The notes: generated by a model from the letters alone, not told the origin. Positions 18,801-27,678 are shown, numbered from the stretch's first letter. The stretch is DNA of 64,000 bases from JBBQYD01 sp942493075 (GCA_942493075.1 OW818681.1:2170001-2234000); one strand, 5' to 3'. Program-made: numbers and translations.

Positions 18801-19529
18801 TTTTACCCAGAACTTGTTGCCTTTGCCCCATACCAGACCGTAGCGACTGTCACCAGCCGCCATGTCTGTGGTGATTGATTTAGCTGTAAATTGGTTGCCA
18901 TCGGTGGTCGTCAGCAAGGCCACCGTTTGATTAAACGTCCCAGCCAGAATCTCCGTGGAGGTGCCCGAGCCCCTTACCACGAACGAATCGCCGTAGCGCC
19001 GTGGACTGCTTCCGGTCAGGGACACATTGCTTGGGTCACCCGAGTAAACCAGTTCGGGTTGAGCGGTTTCATCCATCCACCGATACACCCGGAACGGCCC
19101 GGTTGCGACGTTCGTGGTATCGGAGGTCAGATTGGCCACGTAGATTACCCCATTTGTGGTGATACCGATCATGTTGACCGCAAAATTGCCGCCTTTGATC
19201 AGATCATGGTTCCAAGGCAGGCGGCCCAGCACAGCGCCTGTATCGCCATCCAGAATATGCACTGCATTGCTTATGGCCGGGTCGCCATGCAAGGTGCGGC
19301 TTGGGACCAGAAGGTGGCCAGTTACTGGATTATACGCGATACCGCGTGTGCTGTGATCATTCGTGAGGAATGCGTGAGCAACTGTTCCTGTGGATCCAAT
19401 GGCGAAGAGATTGGCCAGGGAATAGGTTTGGGCGGTGGCCGTGGTGGCCAAGCCCAGCAAAGTGCTGAACGCTAACGCCTTAAGCGTGCGCAAGCAGCAA
19501 CTCAGTCTTGGTTTTATTATGTTTAGCAT
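15837..19529 (-). CDS. Secreted protein with three DUF4623 repeats and Ig-like inserts
   Basis: A 1230-residue exported protein. The signal peptide ends near TTATAQ. Three related blocks of about 350 residues (about 35-415, 445-790, 845-1150) each hold a beta-propeller-like pattern, with cognate motifs GIAYNPVTGHLLV, GVALNPVTTNVIV and GMSFNPMNSNVLI, and VADDGVVYV/VADDGVVYA. Ig-like domains with SYQWLFEG and SYQWYFEGQAIAGATG separate them. The C-terminus (SLTWEAQAGQTYQVKAATSL ... FYRVV) is a common Verrucomicrobia export or anchor domain. It is probably an extracellular binding protein; no catalytic motif was seen. Confidence 0.8.
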   Translation of the reverse strand: MLNIIKPRLSCCLRTLKALAFSTLLGLATTATAQTYSLANLFAIGSTGTVAHAFLTNDHSTRGIAYNPVTGHLLVPSRTLHGDPAISNAVHILDGDTGAVLGRLPWNHDLIKGGNFAVNMIGITTNGVIYVANLTSDTTNVATGPFRVYRWMDETAQPELVYSGDPSNVSLTGSSPRRYGDSFVVRGSGTSTEILAGTFNQTVALLTTTDGNQFTAKSITTDMAAGDSRYGLVWGKGNKFWVKQPVGGLLKELTLDAAAGTAAVARSIGAWSLAADSALMDIDWDRDLLAIVDARTGHSLRFFDFSDPTVMMELGTARPFGGTNANGNLVGAVSFRKGRLYALDTNRGLLGYVLTNTAVNVTLWEGANWTHKATQLVDGPHSYQWLFEGSPIAGATGSSFTVTNMSEPQIGTYAVSVTEPRGTFVRTASAVTMTQGNNSGTMTNIWDLLPNSRPYLTPGYKEYGVALNPVTTNVIVVTRVSPTNMIAVIDGLTGEHKHYMDYTGLIPSGNMNKVDVADDGVVYVCNQTTTAGAFTIYGFGSDEPYTTDRWEAYKGDPGAGYVAATAGYGRTMDVRGSALNTEILVGTLSATERTVAILVPIDENYQFRSIPIYVADAPAGFARFGLCWGPGTNTLFGKTTSNLILVEYDTNSQSGFVKKTFPVTGARSVPKDLTGQKFDKNFNLMAGVWNGTRPVSVPAYDVSDLEAGPFWADQELFTTYNPDIEYQGNVDFAKGYLVALGVNNGVKMFKINGTSASRPVIVSAPVSGAWHGGSSPILTVVSDSLTPQSYQWYFEGQAIAGATGSSYTLTNLQSSAAGKYRVLVTNAGGEKWSLISTISVLPTYTTGQMTNLWTVPALSRPYLNNNYYEYGMSFNPMNSNVLIASYVPTNTPAVIIAVVDGLTGTHKHTLDVNAVTGGNRWVNKINVADDGVVYAGNRTTDATSIPFMLYRWANDNADTYASVAYYGDPAPSLATKVSGYTMDVRGAGVNTEIILGYDKGNVVTILTTTDGLNFNPTEITVPDAPAAFSRLSVTWGAGNTFWCKMYNGSLYLIQYNLTTGQGTILRTYDTAKVPASMTTLAYNDNLKFLAGAARDTVKNIILYSVADLDKGPIKLDQELYPTYNESIEANGALDFGGNTYLFGMNENNGVMAFMIDPGYKPNFKMLGIEVKNGTVSLTWEAQAGQTYQVKAATSLTGEWQNAGAAVTATGTTATYSEAATEARFYRVVTP

Positions 19530-19635
19530 AGTTCGTTTTTCTGTTTAAGGAGGGCATTGTAGCAAGAAAGTCTAAAAGCGTCAAACAAACAATAGAGTTG
19601 CCTTTCTCTCCCGCTCTGGCATATTTTCCCGCGCC

Positions 19636-20523
19636 ATGAATCATGTTCCAGACTCTTGTCGGCGTGCCAGAATAGCTCATAACGCTATTAGACGTAGCCG
19701 CGCATTCACACTTATCGAATTGCTGGTTGTAATCGCCATCATCGCCATTCTCGCTGCCATGCTCCTCCCGGCTCTCTCCAGAGCCAAGGCTCGCGCTCTG
19801 ACAATCGCCTGTCTCAATGGTGCAAAACAGCTACAGATGGCCTATGAGTTGTACGCGACGGATAACGCAAACGCCCCAATCGAGAATGCCGTCAATGGCG
19901 TGCAGAGCCAGGACAAAGCCTGGATCTTTGGCAACGTCCAAGATCCCACAACCTATGCGGGGGTGACTTACGCCAATCACCCTTCTCGCGGGGTCCTTTG
20001 GCCTTACAACAAATCCCTTGGCATCTACAAATGCCCGGCCAGCCGTGCTTTTTTGAAGGATTCTGGCCGCCAGCAAACGCAGCTCATCCATAACCGCAGT
20101 TACGCGGTTTCAGTCTGGCTCAATAGCGACCTGGACAAAAACAATGACCCAGAGTACGTCGGGAAAATCGCCCACCGGCTTTCGGTGATCCGCAACCCGT
20201 CCACCACCTCGGTGTTTATCGAGGAGAATCAGATTAGCATAGACAATGGAGCCATGGGCTTTTGCCGAACGAACAAGGGCGAGATATGGAATCCTCCCAC
20301 CGCACGACACAACAATGGCTGCAATCTTTCCTTCCTGGACGGTCATGCAGAGACTTTCCGCTGGAGGGGGTCCACCATCATCGACTTCAACAAGCGGTTC
20401 AATGCCGATGACACGGAAACACAAAGGCCGAGCGCGGGGTTGAATCCCTGTCATACGCACACTCCTTGGAGTACGAGCGACCCCGACTTCATCAAGCTGG
20501 CGATGACAGTTCCGGTTCTTTGA
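19636..20523 (+). CDS. Pseudopilin-like protein with H-x9-DG motif
   Basis: A 295-residue protein with a type IV pilin/pseudopilin N-terminus, AFTLIELLVVIAIIAILAAM, which would be cut by prepilin peptidase before Phe and methylated; Glu5 is kept, but the residue before the cut is Ala rather than the usual Gly. The motif RHNNGCNLSFLDGHAE gives the H-x9-DG signature of the large Verrucomicrobia/Planctomycetes pseudopilin family. It divides an intergenic region with the divergent DUF4623 gene. It likely belongs to a surface or secretion-related filament set; the exact role is unknown. Confidence 0.85.
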   Translation: MNHVPDSCRRARIAHNAIRRSRAFTLIELLVVIAIIAILAAMLLPALSRAKARALTIACLNGAKQLQMAYELYATDNANAPIENAVNGVQSQDKAWIFGNVQDPTTYAGVTYANHPSRGVLWPYNKSLGIYKCPASRAFLKDSGRQQTQLIHNRSYAVSVWLNSDLDKNNDPEYVGKIAHRLSVIRNPSTTSVFIEENQISIDNGAMGFCRTNKGEIWNPPTARHNNGCNLSFLDGHAETFRWRGSTIIDFNKRFNADDTETQRPSAGLNPCHTHTPWSTSDPDFIKLAMTVPVL

Positions 20524-20544
20524 CCGATTTTCCATGCAGGAACG

Positions 20545-20572
20545 CCCAGCCGGAACTTTGCATCCGGCTGGG
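20545..20572. terminator. Terminator between pseudopilin and DUF4142 genes
   Basis: CCCAGCCGGA-ACTTTGCA-TCCGGCTGGG, a perfect 10-bp stem, followed on the plus strand by a T-rich tract ending GTTTTT. It serves two convergent genes. Confidence 0.8.
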
Positions 20573-20583
20573 TAAACTCGTTT

Positions 20584-21117
20584 TTACTTCGCCCCAACCA
20601 GCTTTTCCATTTCTTCAGCCATACGAAGGTGCTCCTGCAAAACAGGCAGCGTCTTTTCCGCAAACGCCTTGAGATCTGGATCCTTAACGGACTTAGCGGC
20701 TTCTGCGAATTTCTTGGTGTCCTCGGTGTGATCATTGGTCATGTGCTTCGCATAGGCTTTATCGAATTCCGCCCCTGATAGCTCCAGCATTTTTTGAGTA
20801 ATTTTCTGGTGTTTGCCTGTGAGATCTGTGGGAAGGCTCGCCCCTTTGTCTGTTGCGATCTTCTGCAGCTCCTGATTTGCCTTGCCGTGATCAGCGAGCA
20901 TGCGTTCGGCGTAGTTCTTGACCGCTGTGTTGCTGCCCTTTTGCTTGGCTAATTCGGCCAGCGTCACCTCAGTGATGCTGCCTCGTGCGGCTTCACATAG
21001 GAACTCGTAATCCTTTGTGGAGAACCGTCCCTTTTTTGCCTTCTCATCCGACCCGGCGCTGGCAAAGGCGGTGCAAAAGAGAGTGGTGGCTAATGCAATG
21101 GTCCAAATTTTTTTCAT
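20584..21117 (-). CDS. DUF4142 family exported protein
   Basis: A 177-residue protein beginning MKKIWTIALATTLFCTAFAS, a clear signal peptide; an upstream in-frame ATG would give a less likely leader. The remaining all-helical sequence has the DUF4142 pattern of repeated acidic-His stretches: YAERMLADHGKANQELQKIA, HMTNDHTEDTKKFAEAAK and LPVLQEHLRMAEEM. This ferritin-like four-helix fold is found in many periplasmic stress-related proteins; the function is not established. It diverges from the DksA-like gene. Confidence 0.8.
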   Translation of the reverse strand: MKKIWTIALATTLFCTAFASAGSDEKAKKGRFSTKDYEFLCEAARGSITEVTLAELAKQKGSNTAVKNYAERMLADHGKANQELQKIATDKGASLPTDLTGKHQKITQKMLELSGAEFDKAYAKHMTNDHTEDTKKFAEAAKSVKDPDLKAFAEKTLPVLQEHLRMAEEMEKLVGAK

Positions 21118-21220
21118 TTTGTAACGTGACATCGGCCTGTTTGGGATCAACCGGGGCGTATTCCCCATCATCAGGCGGCCATTGATTTCAATAGGTCCTG
21201 TGCCAGTGTAGGGGAAGCTT

Positions 21221-21748
21221 ATGAAGAGGAAGAAGGCGACTGTGGAATCTCGCAAACCTCAGGCTTCAACTGAGGATATTCTTAATGGAGGCCGTCCTGC
21301 CAAAGACCGTGTGCCCTCAAAATGGCGTGCCCACTATGATCGGTTGCGCGAACTGCGGGAGGATCTTCTAAAGCGCCAGAACGATCTGACGCGTGACGCT
21401 GCCGAAGAAACACCAAATTTCAGCACGCATATGGCCGACGCGGGCACTGATACCTACGATCGCGACCTCGCCCTGGGCGTGCTTTCTGCCGAGCAGGACG
21501 CTCTCTATCAGATCGAGCAAGCTTTGGATCGTATTCGGCAAGGCACCTACGGAGTCTGCGAGTTGACGGGACGCCCCATCGAGAAGGGGCGGCTGGAAGC
21601 CGTCCCATGGGCGCGGTTCACAGTGGCTGCCGAGCGTGAGCTCGAAGCTGAAGGCAAGCGCAGGCGGGCGAGCCTGGGAGCCCGGGCAACTGTTGGCAAA
21701 GCGGACTCCACCTCTCAAACCGACGACGAAGAACCCGATGAATCCTGA
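21221..21748 (+). CDS. DksA/TraR-type protein with degenerate zinc finger
   Basis: A 175-residue cytoplasmic protein. The helical region from ~35-100 ends with QDALYQIEQALDRIRQGTYG, then CELTGRPIEKGRLEAVPWA, the family's zinc-finger position. Only the first Cys remains; the usual Cys-x2-Cys ... Cys-x2-Cys set is lost. DksA-like proteins bind the secondary channel of RNA polymerase, often with ppGpp. Loss of the zinc ligands is known in some paralogues. The start gives a Lys/Arg-rich N-terminus. Confidence 0.8.
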   Translation: MKRKKATVESRKPQASTEDILNGGRPAKDRVPSKWRAHYDRLRELREDLLKRQNDLTRDAAEETPNFSTHMADAGTDTYDRDLALGVLSAEQDALYQIEQALDRIRQGTYGVCELTGRPIEKGRLEAVPWARFTVAAERELEAEGKRRRASLGARATVGKADSTSQTDDEEPDES

Positions 21749-21810
21749 GCATTCCTAAGGCGAACAAGAAAAGTGTTTGGAGTGCGCGCACCACTCGTTA
21801 TCATGCCGGT

Positions 21811-23070
21811 GTGAGTTATTGTTTGCGCACATCCTTCGTATTAAGTGCTTCGACATTGGCTTGCGCGGTGTTTCTTGTTGGATGTGGAGGTGCAGAATCC
21901 CCTGGCAAAAACGCGGCGCAACCTCCAGCACGCTCGGTTACGCTCGTTCCAATCCTCACGCGGCCCATGGAAAAAATCGTGGTTCTCACCGGCACCCTGG
22001 GAGCGCAGGAACGTTCCATACTCAGTGCAAAAGTCTCTGGACATGTTGAGAGAATACTGGTGGATGTAGGCAGCAGCGTGGCGGAGGGAGATCTGCTGGC
22101 TCAACTCGAACCGCGCGACTACGAACTCCGGGTGCAACAAGCCCAGGCAATGCTCTGGCAAGCGCGTGCGGCGGTGGGACTGGGGACAGAAGATCGAATC
22201 GAGGGGCTCAAGCTGGATGACTTGAACACCGTTCGCGAAGCCAAAGCTCTATTGGATGAAGCCGTGAAGAATCGACAGCGTGTCCAAAGCCTGGCCAAGG
22301 CTGGGATCGCCCCAAAATCCGAGGTGGACACTGTGGAGGCTACCTACAGAGTAGCGGTCTCACGCCACCAAGTGGCCCTGGAGGACGCTCGTTCGCGATT
22401 GGCAACTATCGCTCAACGCAGCGCTGAACTGGACCTGGCTCGCAAACAACTGGCTGACACTTCCATCCGAGCCCCATTCACAGGAGTTGTGCAGACCCGT
22501 CCAGGTGGGATTGGGCAATTCGTAGCCGCTGGAACGCCGATCATCGAATTGGTTAAGAGCGATCCGCTGAGGCTTCGCCTGGGGGTGCCTGAGCGTTTTG
22601 CGACAGAGGTGCGAGTAGGACAGGAGGTTCGTCTAGTCATTGCGGAGAATGACACCAACCGGTTCATCGGCACTATCACCCGCCTCAGCCCTGCCTTGGA
22701 TGAAGAAAGCCGGACGTTGCCGGTCGAGGCCGATATCCCGGCTCGGGCTTCCCTGCGGCCGGGTCTTTTCGCCCGCGCCGAGTTGGTATTGACCAGCAAT
22801 GAACTGGGGATGGCGGTGCCGCCAAACGGTTTGGTTACTTTTGCTGGTATCGAGAAAGTGGTTGTGGAAAAGGACGGAAAAGCCCTCGAGAAGGTAGTGG
22901 CCACGGGCCGCCGCGGACCAGACTGGGTCGAGATTCTATCAGGGCTGAATTCGGGCGACCTGGTGATCCTGAACCCATCAGGCCTCAAAACAGGCAATCC
23001 ACTGGTTGTCACGAACCGTGGTGAGCCTCAAGGCATACGCCAGGCCCAATCCATTGAACCGGCCGAGTAA
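21811..23070 (+). CDS. RND efflux periplasmic adaptor (AcrA/MexA-like lipoprotein)
   Basis: A 419-residue membrane-fusion protein, starting at GTG. The lipobox VFLVGC anchors it in the inner membrane. Then come the biotinyl-lipoyl halves (SAKVSGHVERILVDVGSSVA and IRAPFTGVVQTRPGGIGQ), with a helical hairpin between them (about 95-200), a beta barrel and a membrane-proximal domain. It should link the RND pump directly downstream (13-base gap) to an outer-membrane channel; no TolC-like gene is in the window. Confidence 0.9.
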   Translation: MSYCLRTSFVLSASTLACAVFLVGCGGAESPGKNAAQPPARSVTLVPILTRPMEKIVVLTGTLGAQERSILSAKVSGHVERILVDVGSSVAEGDLLAQLEPRDYELRVQQAQAMLWQARAAVGLGTEDRIEGLKLDDLNTVREAKALLDEAVKNRQRVQSLAKAGIAPKSEVDTVEATYRVAVSRHQVALEDARSRLATIAQRSAELDLARKQLADTSIRAPFTGVVQTRPGGIGQFVAAGTPIIELVKSDPLRLRLGVPERFATEVRVGQEVRLVIAENDTNRFIGTITRLSPALDEESRTLPVEADIPARASLRPGLFARAELVLTSNELGMAVPPNGLVTFAGIEKVVVEKDGKALEKVVATGRRGPDWVEILSGLNSGDLVILNPSGLKTGNPLVVTNRGEPQGIRQAQSIEPAE

Positions 23071-23082
23071 CAGTCTCAAGGT

Positions 23083-26000
23083 ATGCAACGTTTAGCTGAG
23101 ATTTGCATTCGACGCCCGGTTTTTGCCTCCATGCTGGTGTTGTCCCTGATCGTGATCGGGTTCTCCGGGTATTTGAATCTGCAAGTCGATCGCTTCCCCT
23201 CGGTGGACCTGCCTACAGTACGTGTCAGTGTGCGCTTGCCTGGGGCCTCTCCCGCAGAAATGGAATCCCAGGTTTCGCAGCCAATCGAAGAGGCGTTGAA
23301 TACGATTGAGGGCATCCAGGAGTTGCGCTCAATCAATGGCTCGGGCTCCGCCTTCATCGTCGTGACCTTTGAACTCAGCCGCAACATCGATGTCGCGGCG
23401 CAGGATGTTCGGGACAGGGTGAGCACTGTGCTTCGCGATCTACCCCGCGACACAGATCCTCCTACAATTTCTAAAGCCGACACCGACCAATCTCCCGTTT
23501 TGACCATCGCGCTTGCCGGTAACCGTTCACAACGGGAACTCACTGAGATCGCCGATAAACTGGTTAAGAAGGAGATCGAGCGCTCGCTCGGGGTAGGGGA
23601 GGTCAATGTCATTGGCGGTCTGGAACGCGCCATTAGCGTCTGGGTCGATGCGGACCGCTTGGCCGCCTTTCAGATCCCAATAACCGATGTTCGTGAGGCG
23701 GTGCAGTTGCAGAACGCCAACATCCCGGGCGGTAATGTTACCGGGGAGTTGCGTGAGCAAACACTTCGAACTATGGGCCGCCTCACCGATCCCAAAGCCT
23801 TCAACGACCTGGTTATCGCGGTCCGAAATGGGGCGCCAGTGCGTATTCGGGACATCGGCTGGGCTGAGGACGGCACGAAAGAGCAGCGCTCTGTCTCGCG
23901 GTTGAACGGCCAGCCTACGGTGGCCTTGGAAGTCATACGGCAATCCGGCGCCAACACTGTGGCTGTGATCGAAGGTGTCAAGAAAGGGCTCGAACGGTTA
24001 AGACCCCAGTTGCCCGGCGACATCGAACTTAAGATCACGCGTGATCAATCCCGGTATATTTATGAGGCGCTGCACGAGATCCAGCGCCATTTGATTCTTG
24101 GCAGCATACTGGCTTGTGCGGTTGTATTGCTTTTCATGCGGAACTGGCGGGCCACGGTGATCGCTGCGGCCGCCATCCCAACCTCCGTCATTGCCGCCTT
24201 CGGCATGATGAAGGCCCTGGATTTCACTCTCAACAGCGTCACCATGCTGGCCCTGGTGCTAATGGTGGGAATTGTCATCGATGATGCCATCGTCGTGCTG
24301 GAGAACATTTTCCGGTTCGTTGAGGAGAAAAAGATGAAACCGTTTGAGGCCGCCCGCGCGGCGACGGCAGATATTGGCCCGGCCGTAATGGCCACCACTT
24401 TCAGCCTGGTGGTCATCTTCGTGCCCGTGTCCTTCATGTCCAGTATTGCCGGACGTTTTCTCTACCAATTTGGATTTACAGCCGCTGTCGCGATCCTCGT
24501 TAGCCTGCTGGTCTCTTTCACCCTGACGCCTATGATGAGCGCACGGCTGCTGAAGGGCACAGCCAAGCCGGGCAAGGACGGCGAAGCCTCGAGCTCCAAG
24601 AGCGGTTTTTACGCCAAGGTGGACCGAACCTATGCGAGGATGCTTGGCTGGGCACTCGCCCATCGCGTGATGATTGCCCTGGTAGCCCTTGGCATCATGG
24701 CGGCCTCGGTCCCACTGTACAAGCTCGTGCAACAGGAGTATCTCCCTTCCAACGTGGACGAAGGTGAGTTTGATATCCGCCTGACCGCTCCTGAGGGAGC
24801 CAGCCTTCCTGCCATCAACGGCGTGGCTTTGAAAGCTGAGGAAGTCCTCAAGAACATTCCGGGCATCCGAACGGTGCTGACCTCAGCGGGCAGCGGGTTC
24901 CTGGGTGGCTTGAACACGGCGAACATCTTCGTGCAACTCGTCCCGCACGAGGAGCGCACATTCCGATGGGGGCGGTTGATCCAATGGAGGCCTTGGCGGG
25001 CGTTCCAGGGCAATTTTACCCAGCGCGAGATCCAGCAACAGATCCGGCAGAAACTGCTGCGGGCGCTCCCGGACATTCGCATCGCCGTGCGCAATCCCCA
25101 GACTTTTGTGGGCGGCGGCGCGAACTTCGACATCGATTTCGCGCTGCTTGGCCCCGACCTGGATGTTCTTAATATGTATGCGGAGCGGTTGCGCACCAAC
25201 GCGGCTGCACTGGGGCTTCAGGATGCCGATACAACGCTCAAGCTTGATAAGCCGGAGTTGCGAGTGGAGATCGACCGCGATCGCGCTGCAACCCTGGGTG
25301 TTAGAACCTCGGACATCGCAGACGCCTTGCGCATCATGGTTGGGGGAGACGAACGGGTGACTCGTTTCAGAGACGAATCCATGAACGAGGACTACGATGT
25401 GCAGATCCGCTTGCAGGAAAGCGACCGAAACGCTCCCGGCAATCTGAACCGCCTCTTTGTTCCACGCCAGGGAGGGGGACTGGTGCGCCTGGAGAATGTG
25501 GTTAAGCTCTCGCAGACTCAAACGGCATCGCGGATCGATCGACTGGATCGCCAGCGGCAAGTGAGCTTGCGGGCCGCGGTCGCGCCCGGGTTCGCACAGG
25601 CAGATCGAGTCGCTGCCTTGCGTGAAGAGGTCGCCAAAATGGGCTTGCCAACAGGCTATTCCACCCGGGTGTCTGGCCGGGCGCGCGAATTAGAAACAAC
25701 CTTCCGCGAATTTCTCTTCGCGTTCTCGCTGTCTGTGGTTCTGATGTACATCATCCTGGCCTCTCAATTTGAAAGCATAGTCCATCCTTTCACGATCCTG
25801 CTTTCACTTCCTCTATCGGTTCCTTTCGCCCTTATTTCGCTATTAGGTGCCGGTCAAACCTTGAATCTATACTCCGCGCTTGGGTTATTGGTGCTTTTCG
25901 GAGTGGTGAAGAAGAACGCGATTTTACAGATCGACCACACGAACAAGCTCCGGCTAGCCGGTGCCGATCGGTATAGCGCGATCCTCCAGGGAAATCGCGA

Positions 26001-26247
26001 GCGTTTGCGTCCGATCCTGATGACCACGCTCACGCTAATCGCCGGCATGCTGCCCCTGGCAATCGGCACAGGGCCTGGTGCCGAGGAACGGCGCGCCGTG
26101 GCGGTGGTGGTGATTGGCGGGCAAGCCCTGTGCCTCGTGCTCACGTTGCTTGTGACACCCGTAGCGTATTCATTACTGGATGATTTGAAACCCGCCAGGA
26201 AGCGAACCGCCAGCATGGATGCCCCAGCAAAGGCTAGCACCCCTTAG
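23083..26247 (+). CDS. RND multidrug efflux transporter (AcrB/HAE1 type)
   Basis: A 1054-residue inner-membrane proton antiporter. Twelve membrane segments are expected: one at the N-terminus, five near 335-500 and the rest near 540 and 870-1035, with two large periplasmic loops. GIVIDDAIVVLENI holds the Asp-Asp proton-relay pair. The N-terminus (RRPVFASMLVLSLIVIGF) and GRFLYQFG are typical. It forms an operon with the adaptor upstream. It exports hydrophobic compounds, drugs or lipids; the substrate is unknown. Its stop overlaps the stop of the minus-strand phosphatase gene. Confidence 0.93.
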   Translation: MQRLAEICIRRPVFASMLVLSLIVIGFSGYLNLQVDRFPSVDLPTVRVSVRLPGASPAEMESQVSQPIEEALNTIEGIQELRSINGSGSAFIVVTFELSRNIDVAAQDVRDRVSTVLRDLPRDTDPPTISKADTDQSPVLTIALAGNRSQRELTEIADKLVKKEIERSLGVGEVNVIGGLERAISVWVDADRLAAFQIPITDVREAVQLQNANIPGGNVTGELREQTLRTMGRLTDPKAFNDLVIAVRNGAPVRIRDIGWAEDGTKEQRSVSRLNGQPTVALEVIRQSGANTVAVIEGVKKGLERLRPQLPGDIELKITRDQSRYIYEALHEIQRHLILGSILACAVVLLFMRNWRATVIAAAAIPTSVIAAFGMMKALDFTLNSVTMLALVLMVGIVIDDAIVVLENIFRFVEEKKMKPFEAARAATADIGPAVMATTFSLVVIFVPVSFMSSIAGRFLYQFGFTAAVAILVSLLVSFTLTPMMSARLLKGTAKPGKDGEASSSKSGFYAKVDRTYARMLGWALAHRVMIALVALGIMAASVPLYKLVQQEYLPSNVDEGEFDIRLTAPEGASLPAINGVALKAEEVLKNIPGIRTVLTSAGSGFLGGLNTANIFVQLVPHEERTFRWGRLIQWRPWRAFQGNFTQREIQQQIRQKLLRALPDIRIAVRNPQTFVGGGANFDIDFALLGPDLDVLNMYAERLRTNAAALGLQDADTTLKLDKPELRVEIDRDRAATLGVRTSDIADALRIMVGGDERVTRFRDESMNEDYDVQIRLQESDRNAPGNLNRLFVPRQGGGLVRLENVVKLSQTQTASRIDRLDRQRQVSLRAAVAPGFAQADRVAALREEVAKMGLPTGYSTRVSGRARELETTFREFLFAFSLSVVLMYIILASQFESIVHPFTILLSLPLSVPFALISLLGAGQTLNLYSALGLLVLFGVVKKNAILQIDHTNKLRLAGADRYSAILQGNRERLRPILMTTLTLIAGMLPLAIGTGPGAEERRAVAVVVIGGQALCLVLTLLVTPVAYSLLDDLKPARKRTASMDAPAKASTP

Positions 26248-27497
26248 CCCGGCTGGCCTTCGGGGCTTCTCAACAGGTGGCTGGCTTCCACAGTTACAAG
26301 GCACACATCGTCCGGGAAGTCCGTTTTCTTCGTGAAACCCCGTACCTCAGCTAGTAAGTGATCGAGCAGTTCGTGTCCGTGCGCGTCGGCATGTTCCTCC
26401 ACAGTCCGCAACAGACGATCCTGGCCGAACTCAGTCTGGTCGGGATCATCCACCTCATACAGGCCATCTGTGAACATCAATAACAAATCCCCTGGAATGA
26501 AGGAGCATGAGCACGTGGGATAGTCCGGTTTATCAAAAAGTCCCAGGGCAGGACCATGGCGAGGATCACATACTTTCAAAGGCTCAACCCGGCCTCGTGA
26601 TCGGAGCACTTGAATCGGGCTGGGATGGCCTGCGCTCGCGAATTGCAGTTCTCCACTCGCTGCGTCCACCACCGCATAAACCGCTGTGGCAAGAAACGGC
26701 TCCTGGGTTTGCTTGAGGATCGCCCGGAGACTGCGATTGATTTCTAGAAGGAAACCACCGGGATCAGACGCTGATGAAAGCAGTTCTTCAATCAGCCCGC
26801 GCATGATCGCCGTAATCAGCGCCGCCCTCATTCCATGCCCCATCACATCACAGATGAAAACCCCGGCTTGCGTGTCCGAAAGCGCAAGTACATCAAAGAA
26901 ATCGCCTCCCACCGCCGCCGCCGGGATGTACCTATGGGCAAATTGCAAAGCGCTTTCACTGCTTGAGGCCTGACGCGGGAAAGTCGGATATTGTCGCGGC
27001 AGAAAGACTTCCTGAATCTCGCGCGCCATGTTGAAATCGGCTTCAAGCTGGGCGTTCTTGGAGCGTAGTTCCTCCGCATAGCGCCCGAGTTGCTCAGCCA
27101 TTCGTTTGCGCTCGATCGCATAACGCATGGCACGGACCAGCAGTTGTCCGTCAACCTGGCCCTTGATCAGGAAGTCCTGCGCGCCTTCATGGACTGCCTC
27201 GACTGCCACCGACGTATCGTTCAATCCGCTGAGGACAATGATCGGGATGCCCGGTGCTGCCTCGCGCAATTGAAAGAACGTATCCAATCCATGGCTGTCT
27301 GGAAGAGACAGATCGAGCAGGACAACGCCGATCCCGCCCCGGCACACATGTTCCAGGCCTTCGCTCAAACGCTCCACGCGCTCGAAGCTGAAGACATCCT
27401 GTCCGGCGTCGCTAATCATGAACTCAATCAGGCGCGCGTCGCCCGGATTATCCTCGATCAGAAGCACGCGCGTGCGTTGAGACGCAGGTTTTCGCAT
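26244..27497 (-). CDS. Response regulator with PP2C-type phosphatase output (RsbU-like)
   Basis: A 417-residue protein when started at MRKPASQRTRVLLIEDN; the longer frame upstream looks unstructured. The receiver domain (~8-125) has IEDN acidic residues, the Asp in VVLLDLSLPDSHG and Lys in FLIKG. A coiled linker (~140-170) leads to a SpoIIE/PPM domain with GGDFFDV, CDVMGHGMRAAL and FTDGLYEVDD. It would dephosphorylate an anti-anti-sigma factor after a phosphorylation cue. No partner kinase or sigma regulator is adjacent. It ends inside the RND pump's stop region. Confidence 0.88.
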   Translation of the reverse strand: MRKPASQRTRVLLIEDNPGDARLIEFMISDAGQDVFSFERVERLSEGLEHVCRGGIGVVLLDLSLPDSHGLDTFFQLREAAPGIPIIVLSGLNDTSVAVEAVHEGAQDFLIKGQVDGQLLVRAMRYAIERKRMAEQLGRYAEELRSKNAQLEADFNMAREIQEVFLPRQYPTFPRQASSSESALQFAHRYIPAAAVGGDFFDVLALSDTQAGVFICDVMGHGMRAALITAIMRGLIEELLSSASDPGGFLLEINRSLRAILKQTQEPFLATAVYAVVDAASGELQFASAGHPSPIQVLRSRGRVEPLKVCDPRHGPALGLFDKPDYPTCSCSFIPGDLLLMFTDGLYEVDDPDQTEFGQDRLLRTVEEHADAHGHELLDHLLAEVRGFTKKTDFPDDVCLVTVEASHLLRSPEGQPG

Positions 27498-27658
27498 TCC
27501 TGCCTCGGGGCCGGGCAGGGGCAGAACTTCGCTTAAGGCATCCACAATAACGTGTTGTTTGGGGTGAACCAGAGAGCACCCACGTAAGGGGGAGTGTAAA
27601 GGTGCGGGGGAAGACGGCAAATGGGGGTGAGAACCTATTTTTAGATGTTGCGGAATCA

Positions 27659-27678
27659 ATTGTTGACACATGAACAAT
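27659..27678. promoter_or_regulatory. MarR-type operator over a -35 element
   Basis: ATTGTT-GACACATG-AACAAT, a perfect 6+6 inverted repeat, overlaps the -35-like TTGACA (27663-27668), 20 bases before the GTG start of the MarR gene. It fits an autorepression site for the MarR-led operon. Confidence 0.55.

Noticed and set aside
15975..18878. Long plus-strand frames (up to 370 codons) opposite the DUF4623 gene
   Set aside because: Antisense shadows; the minus-strand frame has a signal peptide, repeats, clear domains and its own terminator.
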